This document shows positions 22,163-31,187 of a DNA stretch of 64,000 nt, piece after piece (position 1 is the stretch's first letter; every line of letters starts with the position of its first letter). The stretch spans positions 1 to 64,000 of the forward strand of contig JBOZRQ010000040.1 of NCBI GenBank assembly GCA_050789255.1. The letters are read 5' to 3'. Position numbers and translations under genes: made by a program. Source of the DNA: JBOZRQ01 sp050789255. Its GTDB lineage: Bacteria > Bacillota > Sulfobacillia > Symbiobacteriales > Symbiobacteriaceae. The notes beneath the pieces are model-generated. The model made no database searches. It saw only the letters and a list, made by a program, of their open reading frames with translations, and was not told where the DNA came from.

Positions 22163-23968
22163 CTATACGATCTCCAGCTCGTGCAGCTTCGACTCGGGCA
22201 CCACGCCGTCGACCCAGCCGCGAGCCTCGTAGTACTCCTTCAGCATTACCGGCAGCTGCGAGATCATACCGGCGCTGTTCCCGGTGGCGGGGGTGTCGAA
22301 GAAGCGCTTGGGCAGGGTGTCATCCTTGCTGGTGAAGCCGTTCAGGTTGTTGTAGTGGCGCTCCAGGTTGTAGATGCGCTCGCCGATCCGCATGGCCTCT
22401 TCCGGCGAGATCTCCATGCCGGTCATGGCGGCGACCTGGCTGGAGAACTCGGCGGCGCCCTCGGAGAAGGTGGCGAACTTGCAGACATCCATGGAGTCGG
22501 TGAAGGCGAAGAGGTCCTGGAAGGTCTTCAGCAATTCGGCCTTGCCCTCAGTGACGGTGCGGTCGGTGGCAAACGGGATGCCGGCGATCTCCGAGGCGAT
22601 GGTGTAGCCGCGCAGGTGGCAGCCGCCCCGGTTGGAGGTCGCATAGCCCAGGCCGATGCCCTGCACGCCGCGCGGGTCGTAGGCGGGAATCGCCTGGCCC
22701 TTGACCGACATGGCCAGGTCCGGGTTGCCCAGCTTGACCGCCGCATAGTAGGCGCCCAGGGCCAGGGTATCGCCGATGCCCTCGCGGAAGGCAGTCTGCT
22801 TGATCAGGGCGGACATCTTGTCGGCGTCGCCCCAGTTGATCACCTCACCGGTCAGGCTGGTTTCAGAAGCCTCCATGGCCATCGCGAGGGTGACGCCCAT
22901 TTCGATGGTGTCCAGGCCATAGTCGTTGCACTGGTCGAGCATGTAGGTGATCGCCTCACGGTCGGCCAGGCCGCACATGGCGCCCAGGGCCCAGGCGGTC
23001 TCGTACTCCATGGACTCGGTCTTGGTCTTCCACTTGCCTTCCTTGACCTCCAGCTCCTTCTTGCAGGTGACCGGGCAGGCGTGGCAGGCTGGCTCGCCAA
23101 CGAGCAGGTTCTCCCGGAAGGCTTCGCCGCTGATCTCGTAGCCCTGGGCAAACTCACTGACCTTGCCGTTGTAGGTCGGCAGGGAGCTCGCTTCGTTGAG
23201 GATGTTCATGAGCACGTTGGTGCCGTAGACCGACAGGCCGCCCTTGTTGGGAGCGGTGAGGGCGCCGGCCATAATGGCCTTCAGGCCGGCCTTCTGGGCG
23301 CCGTCGAACTCGGCCTTGCGCTCGGGCGCCGGCTTGACCAGGTTCTTCTTGTCGCCGATCACCACGATCGCCTTCAGGTTCTTGGAGCCGCCCACGGCGC
23401 CCACGCCGCCACGGCCGGATGCCCGGTCATGCTCGTTGATCCAGGCGGAGAGCCGGACCAGCCGCTCGCCGGCCGGGCCGATGGTCATGACGGAGCAGTC
23501 CTTGCCGTACTTCTCCTGGAGCGTCCGCACGGTCGCCCGCACGCCCAGCCCCCAGATGGACTCAGCGCTGTGCAGCGTGACTTGCCCGTTCTCGCACACC
23601 AGGTAGGTGGGCTTGTCCGCCCGGCCCTTGACCACCAGGCCGTCGAACCCGGCCCAGCGAAGGCGTGCCGCGGAGAAGCCGCCCATGTGGGAGTCGGTGA
23701 TGGTGCCGGTCAGCGGGGACTTGGTGACGACGGCCAGGCGCCCCGACATGTTGACGGGGGAGCCGGTCACCGGGCCGTTCATGAAGCAGAGCAGGTTGTC
23801 GGGCGAGAGCGGGTCGACGCCGGGGCCGTTGTCGTAGACCAGCTTGACGCCCAGGCCGCGGCCGCCAATGTACTTCCTGATCAGGTCCTCGGGGATCGGG
23901 CTGTAGCTGACGGTACCGGCGCTCAAATCGATGTGGGCCAGGTTGTGTGCGTAGCCGCCCAGGGGCAT
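22163..23968 (-). CDS. aor: Aldehyde:ferredoxin oxidoreductase (W/Mo, AOR family)
   Basis: The 601-residue protein oxidises aldehydes to acids with ferredoxin, or the reverse, at a tungsten or molybdenum bis-pterin. The 4Fe-4S ligands fit the family: Cys295, Cys298, Cys302 (C-H-A-C-P-V-T-C) and Cys496. The N-terminal pterin domain has I-G-G-R-G-L-G (34-40) and H-M-G-G-F-S-A (94-100). ATG 23968 follows GGAGGG; an in-frame extension to 24097 would cover the promoter and is rejected. Expression appears to depend on sigma-54 and the activator encoded upstream. Confidence 0.93.
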   Translation of the reverse strand: MPLGGYAHNLAHIDLSAGTVSYSPIPEDLIRKYIGGRGLGVKLVYDNGPGVDPLSPDNLLCFMNGPVTGSPVNMSGRLAVVTKSPLTGTITDSHMGGFSAARLRWAGFDGLVVKGRADKPTYLVCENGQVTLHSAESIWGLGVRATVRTLQEKYGKDCSVMTIGPAGERLVRLSAWINEHDRASGRGGVGAVGGSKNLKAIVVIGDKKNLVKPAPERKAEFDGAQKAGLKAIMAGALTAPNKGGLSVYGTNVLMNILNEASSLPTYNGKVSEFAQGYEISGEAFRENLLVGEPACHACPVTCKKELEVKEGKWKTKTESMEYETAWALGAMCGLADREAITYMLDQCNDYGLDTIEMGVTLAMAMEASETSLTGEVINWGDADKMSALIKQTAFREGIGDTLALGAYYAAVKLGNPDLAMSVKGQAIPAYDPRGVQGIGLGYATSNRGGCHLRGYTIASEIAGIPFATDRTVTEGKAELLKTFQDLFAFTDSMDVCKFATFSEGAAEFSSQVAAMTGMEISPEEAMRIGERIYNLERHYNNLNGFTSKDDTLPKRFFDTPATGNSAGMISQLPVMLKEYYEARGWVDGVVPESKLHELEIV

Positions 23969-24009
23969 GATCCATCCCTCCGTTTGTTTGGTCCCTACCC
24001 GGAGGGTGT

Positions 24010-24025
24010 TGCAATTGTCATGCCA
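24010..24025 (-). promoter_or_regulatory. Sigma-54 promoter of the AOR operon
   Basis: On the minus strand TGGCATGACAATTGCA matches the -24/-12 consensus TGGCACG-N4-TTGCW at all but one position, with the required GG-N10-GC spacing. It lies about 40 bp upstream of the AOR start codon. Confidence 0.85.
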
Positions 24026-24054
24026 GACACCAAAGCCGCACAAATACAAGCAAA

Positions 24055-24079
24055 ACAGGTGTCCCGGCGGGACACCTGT
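24055..24079. promoter_or_regulatory. Activator-binding dyad (UAS) for the AOR promoter
   Basis: A perfect 11-bp inverted repeat (ACAGGTGTCCC, 3-bp gap, mirrored) about 30 bp upstream of the -24 element. A second dyad, GATACA-CA-TGTATC, follows at 24082-24095. Fis-type HTH activators of the AcoR class bind such TGTCCC/GGGACA repeats. Confidence 0.7.
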
Positions 24080-24098
24080 CCGATACACATGTATCACA

Positions 24099-25709
<1,611 letters not shown>

Positions 25710-25738
25710 CGCTCGCCGCCCCTTTCCTCAGACCGGCC

Positions 25739-25754
25739 TGGTATGGATTTTGCA
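25739..25754 (+). promoter_or_regulatory. Sigma-54 promoter of the CoxG-like gene
   Basis: TGGTATGGATTTTGCA fits TGGCACG-N4-TTGCW with two changes and exact GG-N10-GC spacing. It lies about 93 bp upstream of the CoxG-like start and diverges from the activator gene. Confidence 0.7.
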
Positions 25755-25846
25755 TAGAGAATTTTCGGGATTGAAACAGCTGCTCCTTGTGACTGACACC
25801 GAAATGAGTCATTGGTCTATGACTGCCCCGGAAAGGGTGGATATCC

Positions 25847-26293
25847 ATGCATGTCGCCGGTACGTTTCGGTACGAGGCCCCGCCTTCGCTGGTGTACACG
25901 CAGTTTACCGACCGCGACGCCCTGCTCCAGGCCACGCCCGGTCTGGAATCGCTCACGGAAACGGCCCCCGACCGCTATGATGCTACCCTCCGGGTGGGGA
26001 TCGGGGGCTTCGCCCTGGTGTATCGCGGCACGCTAGTGGTAAGCGACAGGCAGCCCTACGAGCGTTACCACCTGCATATCCAGGCCGAGACCCACAACGG
26101 CTACGGCACAGGGGAGGCCACATTCCGCTTCATGCCGATGTCTGGCGGCGGCACCGAGGTCCGCTACGAGGCGGACGTGGAGCTGGGTGGGGCCCAAAAG
26201 CTGCTACCCTCCCTGGCGCGGGGCCTGGTGGACTTCTTCCTGCGCGGCATGGCCGAGGTGATCACGGAACGGTTACACGGCCCTAGCAGGTAA
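25847..26293 (+). CDS. CoxG-like SRPBCC-domain protein
   Basis: The 148-residue protein follows the CoxG pattern of the START/SRPBCC fold: G-T-F-R-Y-E-A-P-P-S-L-V-Y near the start, A-T-P-G-L-E-S-L around 29-36, and G-G-G-T-E-V-R-Y-E-A-D-V later. CoxG proteins accompany molybdenum hydroxylases (CO dehydrogenase type) and may anchor or mature them. Here the partner is an AOR-type enzyme, which is unusual. GAAAGGGTGG precedes ATG 25847. A sigma-54 promoter upstream joins it to the AOR regulon. Confidence 0.8.
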   Translation: MHVAGTFRYEAPPSLVYTQFTDRDALLQATPGLESLTETAPDRYDATLRVGIGGFALVYRGTLVVSDRQPYERYHLHIQAETHNGYGTGEATFRFMPMSGGGTEVRYEADVELGGAQKLLPSLARGLVDFFLRGMAEVITERLHGPSR

Positions 26294-26350
26294 TTGGAAA
26301 TGCCACGGGGAAACCCTTAGGGAAACTCGTTGTGAGAGAAGTGTGGGGCC

Positions 26351-26752
26351 GTGCGACAGAAAGCCTACGCGCTGATCGTCGAGAACGGGCGCCTGCTCCT
26401 GGTTCGCTACTACTACCCCCGGGAGAAGGCGTGGTACTGGAACTTCCCCGGCGGCACCGTAGAGCAGGGGGAGACCCTCGAAGCGGCGGTGAAGCGGGAG
26501 CTCATGGAGGAATGCTGCGTCGAAATCGACGTGGGGCCGCTCTTGCTGAGCGAGGCCCCTCCTGGGCGCGACTACGTCCGCCACTTTTTCCGCTGCAGCA
26601 TCAGCAAGGGGCGCCCACGGGTGAGCGACAATCCGGCCACCAACGACTCCATCGGAGCGATCGAGTGGGTCCCGCTGAACGACCCGCAGTATTGCGGCGG
26701 GTGGGGGCGCCGGAACCTGCCCCTGGTCGCCAAGGTTCTGGCCTCGGAATAG
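26351..26752 (+). CDS. Nudix hydrolase
   Basis: The 133-residue Nudix protein would cleave a nucleoside diphosphate derivative. The Nudix box runs from about Gly34 (G-G-T-V-E-Q-G-E-T) to R-E-L-M-E-E-C-C-V, with the catalytic R-E-x-x-E-E intact. The usual Gly after E-E-x is Cys here. GTG 26351 is taken as the start; the ribosome site is weak. It is followed by a terminator and then the argB operator, so it is not part of the arginine unit. Confidence 0.85.
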   Translation: MRQKAYALIVENGRLLLVRYYYPREKAWYWNFPGGTVEQGETLEAAVKRELMEECCVEIDVGPLLLSEAPPGRDYVRHFFRCSISKGRPRVSDNPATNDSIGAIEWVPLNDPQYCGGWGRRNLPLVAKVLASE

Positions 26753-26755
26753 TTC

Positions 26756-26784
26756 AAGACACTAGCGGAGGCTGGTGTCTTTTC
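26756..26784 (+). terminator. Intrinsic terminator before argB
   Basis: aagacac/gtgtctt (26756-26762, 26775-26781) with inner pairing and a tttt tail insulates argB from the Nudix gene. Confidence 0.65.
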
Positions 26785-26786
26785 TG

Positions 26787-26821
26787 TTGCATAAGTATAC
26801 AGAAAGAGTTATACTTATGCA
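26787..26821 (+). promoter_or_regulatory. Arginine operator/promoter of argB-argD
   Basis: ARG boxes TGCATAAGTATACA (26788-26801) and GTTATACTTATGCA (26808-26821) lie 20 bp apart. TTGCAT (26787-26792) and TATACT (26810-26815), separated by 17 bp, form the promoter inside the two boxes. Confidence 0.9.
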
Positions 26822-26848
26822 GACTACGATACTGGGAGGCGTACCCGC

Positions 26849-27730
26849 GTGAATCAGTGGGTGATCGATAAAGCAGCAGTCCTGGCCGAGGCGCTCCCGT
26901 ATATCCGACGATTTTCGGGCAAGACGGTCGTCATCAAGTACGGTGGCGCAGCGATGGCTGCGGCGGATCTGAAAGACGCGGTTATGCAGGATATCGCCCT
27001 GATGAAGTACGTTGGCATGAACCCCATTGTGGTGCATGGGGGCGGCCCTGAGGTCTCTGCCATGTCCAAGAAGCTGGGCATTGAGTCCCGGTTTGTCGAC
27101 GGCCTGCGGGTGACCGATGCTGAGACCATGCAGATCGCCCAGATGGTGCTGATCGGCAAGACCAGCCGAGAGATCGTGACGCACCTGGGGCGCAATGGCA
27201 TCAAGGCCGTGGGCCTGTCGGGCCACGACGGCGGGCTGATCAAAGCCACCCGCCATCTGCACCGGTCGATCAAGACCGGCGACATCGTCGACATCGGCTT
27301 CGTCGGCGATGTGACGGAGATTGACGTAAGCGTGCTGGAATCGCTCACCCAGGCGGGCTTCGTGCCGGTGATCGCCCCCATTGGCGTGGGGAGCGAAGGC
27401 GAATCCTATAATATCAACGCTGATACGGTTGCGGGCGAAATCGCCGCAGCCCTGAAGGCGGAGAAGCTGGTGCTCCTGACCGACGTGGAAGGTGTGCGGG
27501 CTGACAAGGATGACCCCGCCAGCCTGCTCAACCGAGTGACGGTCGACGAGATAACCGGATGGATGTCGCAGGGGAAAATCGAGGGCGGCATGATCCCGAA
27601 GCTGGAGTGCTGCCTTACCGCCCTGGCCGCCGGGGTGAACCGGGTTCACATCATCGATGGGCGGGTGCCGCATAGCCTTCTCCTGGAGATCTTTACGGAC
27701 AAGGGCGTCGGCACCATGGTGATAAAGTAG
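26849..27730 (+). CDS. argB: Acetylglutamate kinase
   Basis: ArgB phosphorylates N-acetylglutamate, the second and often arginine-inhibited step. The 293-residue amino-acid-kinase-fold protein has K-Y-G-G-A-A-M (30-36) for phosphate binding, V-H-G-G-G-P-E-V (60-67) and the ATP-site segment N-I-N-A-D-T-V-A-G-E. Its length and N-terminal extension resemble arginine-sensitive hexameric forms. GTG 26849 follows GGGAGG. It starts the argB-argD unit. Confidence 0.97.
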   Translation: MNQWVIDKAAVLAEALPYIRRFSGKTVVIKYGGAAMAAADLKDAVMQDIALMKYVGMNPIVVHGGGPEVSAMSKKLGIESRFVDGLRVTDAETMQIAQMVLIGKTSREIVTHLGRNGIKAVGLSGHDGGLIKATRHLHRSIKTGDIVDIGFVGDVTEIDVSVLESLTQAGFVPVIAPIGVGSEGESYNINADTVAGEIAAALKAEKLVLLTDVEGVRADKDDPASLLNRVTVDEITGWMSQGKIEGGMIPKLECCLTALAAGVNRVHIIDGRVPHSLLLEIFTDKGVGTMVIK

Positions 27731-27745
27731 GAGGAAGGTGCAGCT

Positions 27746-28951
27746 GTGGGCAGCGAGCAGATCAAGGATCTTACGAACACGTACCTGATGAACACCTATG
27801 GCCGCTACCCGATCGCCCTGGTTCAGGGCCGTGGGGTAAAGGCCTGGGACGCTGAGGGCAAAGAGTACCTCGACTTCCTGGGGGGCATCGCGGTCAATCT
27901 GCTGGGGCACAGTCATCCGGCGGTGGTGAAGGCCATCACGGAGCAGGCGCAGAAGCTGATTCACACCTCGAATCTCTATTACACCGAGCCGTCCGTGCAG
28001 CTGGCCGGCCTGCTGGTGGAGAACGGCGGCCTGGATAAGGTCTTCCTGTGCAACAGCGGCGCCGAGGCGAACGAGGGCGCCTTCAAGTTGGCCCGCAAGT
28101 ACCACTGGCGCAAGGGCATCAAGCAGAAGACCAAGATCATCTCGATCACCCACGCTTTCCACGGGCGCACCATGGGCGCCCTGGCCGCCACGCCCAAGCC
28201 GGAGATCCAGGAGGGCTTCACCCCCCTGCCCGCCGGCTACGCCTACGCTGAGTTCGGCGACATCGCCTCGCTCAAGCACTTGGTGGACGACCAGACCGCG
28301 GCGGTCATCCTGGAGCCTGTGCAGGGCGAGGGCGGCATTCAGCCGATGTCGGTCGAGTTCGTACGGGCGGCGCGGTTGCTCTGTGACGAGGTCGGCGCCC
28401 TGCTGATCTTCGACGAGATCCAGTGCGGCCTGGGCCGCGTGGGCACGTTCTTCGCCTACCAGAGCGTCGGGGTGAAGCCCGATATTATCACCCTGGCGAA
28501 GGGCCTGGGCGGCGGGCTGCCGATCGGCGCCTTCTGCGCGTCGGCCGAGGTGGCCTCGGGCTTCCAGCCGGGCGACCACGGCACCACCTTCGGCGCCAAC
28601 CCGGTCTGCTGTGCGGCGGCGGTAGCCACGCTGAAGACCGTGCTGAACGGCGGCCTGGTCACCCACGCCGCCCGCATGGGCGAGTATATCGTTGAGCAGC
28701 TGAACGGGCTGAAGGAGAAGTACCCCGGCCTGGTCAAGGAGGTCCGCGGCGCCGGCCTGATGATCGGCATGGAGCTGACGGTGCCAGGGGCGCCCGTCCT
28801 CGCCAAGTGCCACGAGCTGGGCCTGCTGGCCAACGTGACCGCCGGCACCGTGCTGCGGCTCCTGCCGCCCTACGTGGTGGTCAAGGAGGATGTCGACAAG
28901 GCGGTCGAGATCATCGATCAGGCGCTGGCCTCTGTGCTGCAGCCCGCCTAG
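27746..28951 (+). CDS. argD: Acetylornithine aminotransferase
   Basis: ArgD makes N-acetylornithine from the semialdehyde with glutamate as donor. The 401-residue class III aminotransferase has L-C-N-S-G-A-E-A-N-E (101-110), the H-G-R-T-M-G segment (139-144), D-E-I-Q-C-G-L-G-R near 223-231 and the PLP lysine Lys252 in T-L-A-K-G-L-G-G-G. GTG 27746 follows TAGGAGGAAGG, 15 bp after argB. A strong terminator follows downstream. Confidence 0.95.
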   Translation: MGSEQIKDLTNTYLMNTYGRYPIALVQGRGVKAWDAEGKEYLDFLGGIAVNLLGHSHPAVVKAITEQAQKLIHTSNLYYTEPSVQLAGLLVENGGLDKVFLCNSGAEANEGAFKLARKYHWRKGIKQKTKIISITHAFHGRTMGALAATPKPEIQEGFTPLPAGYAYAEFGDIASLKHLVDDQTAAVILEPVQGEGGIQPMSVEFVRAARLLCDEVGALLIFDEIQCGLGRVGTFFAYQSVGVKPDIITLAKGLGGGLPIGAFCASAEVASGFQPGDHGTTFGANPVCCAAAVATLKTVLNGGLVTHAARMGEYIVEQLNGLKEKYPGLVKEVRGAGLMIGMELTVPGAPVLAKCHELGLLANVTAGTVLRLLPPYVVVKEDVDKAVEIIDQALASVLQPA

Positions 28952-29015
28952 AACGGAGAAGGGTAGAGGGGATTAGCCTGAGGCCATGGCAGCCGTAGCT
29001 GAACTGGTCCTGAAT

Positions 29016-29056
29016 CAAAAAACTCCCGACCAACCTAAAGTTGGCGGGAGTTTTTT
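29016..29056. terminator. Bidirectional terminator between argD and MFS gene
   Basis: A long stem (aaaactcccg with a bulged A, then ccaac; mirrored by gttgg and cgggagtttt) is flanked by A-rich and T-rich ends, so it works on both strands. The stop codon of the minus-strand gene lies in the loop. Confidence 0.88.
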
Positions 29057-30057
29057 CGTATTCCGTGGTGAAGCACCAGCGCGGCGGTTATGGCGCCGGC
29101 CCCCAGCCAGACCGCGGGCGGGCTCAATCCCATGGCCGATGGCAGGCCGCCTGCGGCAATCGCCAGACCCAAAGCCAGGCCGGCGGCGGTGGCGGGCTGC
29201 TGCGGCAGCCGCCGCACCGCTGCGGTCAGGGCGATCGGGGTGGCCGACTGGAGCAGGGCCACACCGGGCAGCAGGGCGCCGAGGTGATCGCCGCCGAAGG
29301 CCAGCAGGGGCGCCGCCAGGGCGAGGGCGCCCAGGGCGAAGCGCCGCCAGCCGATGCGGTCGGCCAGAATCCCGCCGAACGCCTTGCCGAAGGCAGCCGC
29401 CAGGGCGGTGTAGATCAGCATATCGGTCCGGCCTTGCAGGGCGAACTCAATCGTGCTCCAGACGGCCGAGCGCAGGGCGATTGAGGCCAGCAGAAGCATC
29501 ATGATCAAGTCGTGGCTCTCCAGAATCGGCTCCTTCGCCTGGGCTTGCGCGTAGGGCAGCGCAGGCGTCTGCATCAGCAGAACGAGCACCGCGAAGATCA
29601 CGAGCAGCGCCAGAAATGGCCAGGCCGCGCCACGTTCGCTCACCATGAGCGCCCCGCCAACCGCCAGGCCCACCACGCCGGGCGCCGCAAAGAGCCCCGG
29701 GCCGGTCGAGCGCTCAGGCGTCGCGTACACGGCCAGGGCGCCGCCCCCCACGTGGAAGGCCGCCGAGCCGAAGCCCGCAAGCCCCACCGCGGCCAGCGGG
29801 TTCCCGCCGCCCACCAGCAAGGCAGCTGCCAGCAGCCCCAGCCCGCCCAGCACGGCGGCCCGGGGCCCGTGCACCTGGTCGACCAGCATGCCCACCAGGG
29901 GCTGGGCTCCAAAGGCCAACACGTTGTAAAGCAGAACCAGCAGGGCCACCTGGCTCAAGTCCATGCGGGCCGGCAGCCCGCCGAGCAAAAACCCCGCCGA
30001 GCCGTCGGCCACGGCGTGGGCCAGTCCAAGCACCACCGGGAGTGAAAGCCGCCTCAT
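29035..30057 (-). CDS. MFS-type transporter (fosmidomycin-resistance-like)
   Basis: The 340-residue hydrophobic protein has about 10-11 membrane spans with an H-A-V-A-D-G-S-A-G-F start and D-Q-V-H-G-P-R in the loop after TM2, resembling fosmidomycin-resistance-type MFS exporters but shorter than the usual 12-span form. A second MFS-like loop (A-D-R-I-G-W-R-R) appears near residue 236. The substrate is unknown. It is the last gene of a minus-strand group that begins with a FAIM-like protein. Confidence 0.75.
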   Translation of the reverse strand: MRRLSLPVVLGLAHAVADGSAGFLLGGLPARMDLSQVALLVLLYNVLAFGAQPLVGMLVDQVHGPRAAVLGGLGLLAAALLVGGGNPLAAVGLAGFGSAAFHVGGGALAVYATPERSTGPGLFAAPGVVGLAVGGALMVSERGAAWPFLALLVIFAVLVLLMQTPALPYAQAQAKEPILESHDLIMMLLLASIALRSAVWSTIEFALQGRTDMLIYTALAAAFGKAFGGILADRIGWRRFALGALALAAPLLAFGGDHLGALLPGVALLQSATPIALTAAVRRLPQQPATAAGLALGLAIAAGGLPSAMGLSPPAVWLGAGAITAALVLHHGIRKNSRQL

Positions 30058-30073
30058 GGCCGTGCCTCCTCGG

Positions 30074-30454
30074 TCAGTCCGCGAAATAGATCAGGGCGAG
30101 CACCAGATAGCTGGCCAGGTTGGCTGCCAGGGCCACCATCATCGCACGGGAGGCCGGGTGGCGGCGGAGCAGAGCGAGGATTCCGCCCTCGATCAGCAAG
30201 GTCACCGCGAAGGCGGCGAGAAACCCGACGAACTCCATGGACGGGAAGTACTGCGCGACCACGATGCCGGGGATCGTGGAGACCAGGTTGACCAACAGGG
30301 CGTCGAGGAAGCTGCGCCCGTAAGTGCCCCAGTCCATGATCTTCATCACCAGGGCTTCACCGGCTGAGATCAGGAGAAAAGCGACGATCAGAACACCAGG
30401 AATCGCCCACAGAAGCCAGCCGGCGGCCACATCAGCGAGAACGTACTCTGTCAC
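30074..30454 (-). CDS. Four-span membrane protein (unknown)
   Basis: A 126-residue protein with four predicted membrane helices. GTG 30454 (V-T-E-Y-V-L-A-D-V) is chosen because TTGGAGGA is 7 bases upstream; an in-frame GTG at 30508 has no ribosome site. No family is recognised. It is 16 bp ahead of the MFS gene and likely co-transcribed with it. Confidence 0.68.
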   Translation of the reverse strand: MTEYVLADVAAGWLLWAIPGVLIVAFLLISAGEALVMKIMDWGTYGRSFLDALLVNLVSTIPGIVVAQYFPSMEFVGFLAAFAVTLLIEGGILALLRRHPASRAMMVALAANLASYLVLALIYFAD

Positions 30455-30540
30455 TGAGTGTTCCTCCAAGTAAGAAAAGTACCCACCTAAACTAGGGGGT
30501 ACTTCCACATGCGGCGCCCAGACTCCTTGATTCCCACCAG

Positions 30541-31125
30541 CTACTCCGACCAGCAGTGGTACCAGCTAATCGCCGCCATGAGCAGTTGCACGATGGCGAA
30601 GTGCGTGTCCTGTTCGCTGGCAGGGCCGTAGAGCGTGAGGATTGCCGATAACACCACCAGGGCGATGGCCAGATGAAAGTGGACCTCACGGCGTGGGCGC
30701 AGCAACAGGGCCAGACCCGATGCGCCCAGCACGGCGCCCCATACGGGGTGAAGCGGCCCGAAGTAGCCGTGGTACGCGGCGAAGACGAGCAGAAGGAAAC
30801 CGTCCGCCTGCACGCGCTCCCGGTTCTGACCCTCGGCGAACCTGGTTCCGTGCTCGGTTTCCCGCAGCGCACCGCTCTCTACTGAGCGGCGGTCCACCAG
30901 CAGGTCGTAGTGATAAGTAAGTCCATTGGCTTCAATCCATAGAACGCACTCGTGACTGCCCACCTGGAAGCGGTCCATGCCCCCCATGTCCAGGAGGTTG
31001 CGCTCCACCTTGACCACGGTCTCCCCGTCGAGCCGGACCACCCGGCGTCCCGTCCAGTAGCCATGCTCCAGCTCTACCACGTGCGGTCCGTCCTCCAGGT
31101 CAAAGCGCCACACCTTGCGGGCCAT
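30541..31125 (-). CDS. FAIM1-like beta-domain protein with membrane segments
   Basis: The 194-residue protein starts at ATG 31125 after GGAGGTGG. Its first ~95 residues (W-R-F-D-L-E-D-G-P-H-V-V-E-L-E-H-G-Y-W-T-G-R-R...R-L-D-G-E) resemble the beta-sandwich of FAIM-type proteins, where D-G-x-H-x-(I/V)-E-x-x-H-G is typical. Three hydrophobic segments follow (about 105-190). The role in bacteria is unknown. It lies between flotillin and a four-span protein. Confidence 0.6.
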   Translation of the reverse strand: MARKVWRFDLEDGPHVVELEHGYWTGRRVVRLDGETVVKVERNLLDMGGMDRFQVGSHECVLWIEANGLTYHYDLLVDRRSVESGALRETEHGTRFAEGQNRERVQADGFLLLVFAAYHGYFGPLHPVWGAVLGASGLALLLRPRREVHFHLAIALVVLSAILTLYGPASEQDTHFAIVQLLMAAISWYHCWSE

Positions 31126-31148
31126 GGCTTGCCACCTCCGGCCAAAGG

Positions 31149-31182
31149 AATGCCCCACCCAGCCTATGCTGAGTGGGGCATT
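31149..31182 (-). terminator. Hairpin after flotillin gene
   Basis: aatgccccac/gtggggcatt (31149-31158, 31173-31182) starts 6 bp after the flotillin stop on the minus strand. The following T-run is short (cctttgg), so termination may be partial. Confidence 0.5.
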
Positions 31183-31187
31183 GCGGT

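Noticed and set aside
23969..24097. N-terminal extension of the AOR protein
   Set aside because: It would translate through the sigma-54 promoter and activator repeat; ATG 23968 has GGAGGG and matches family N-termini.
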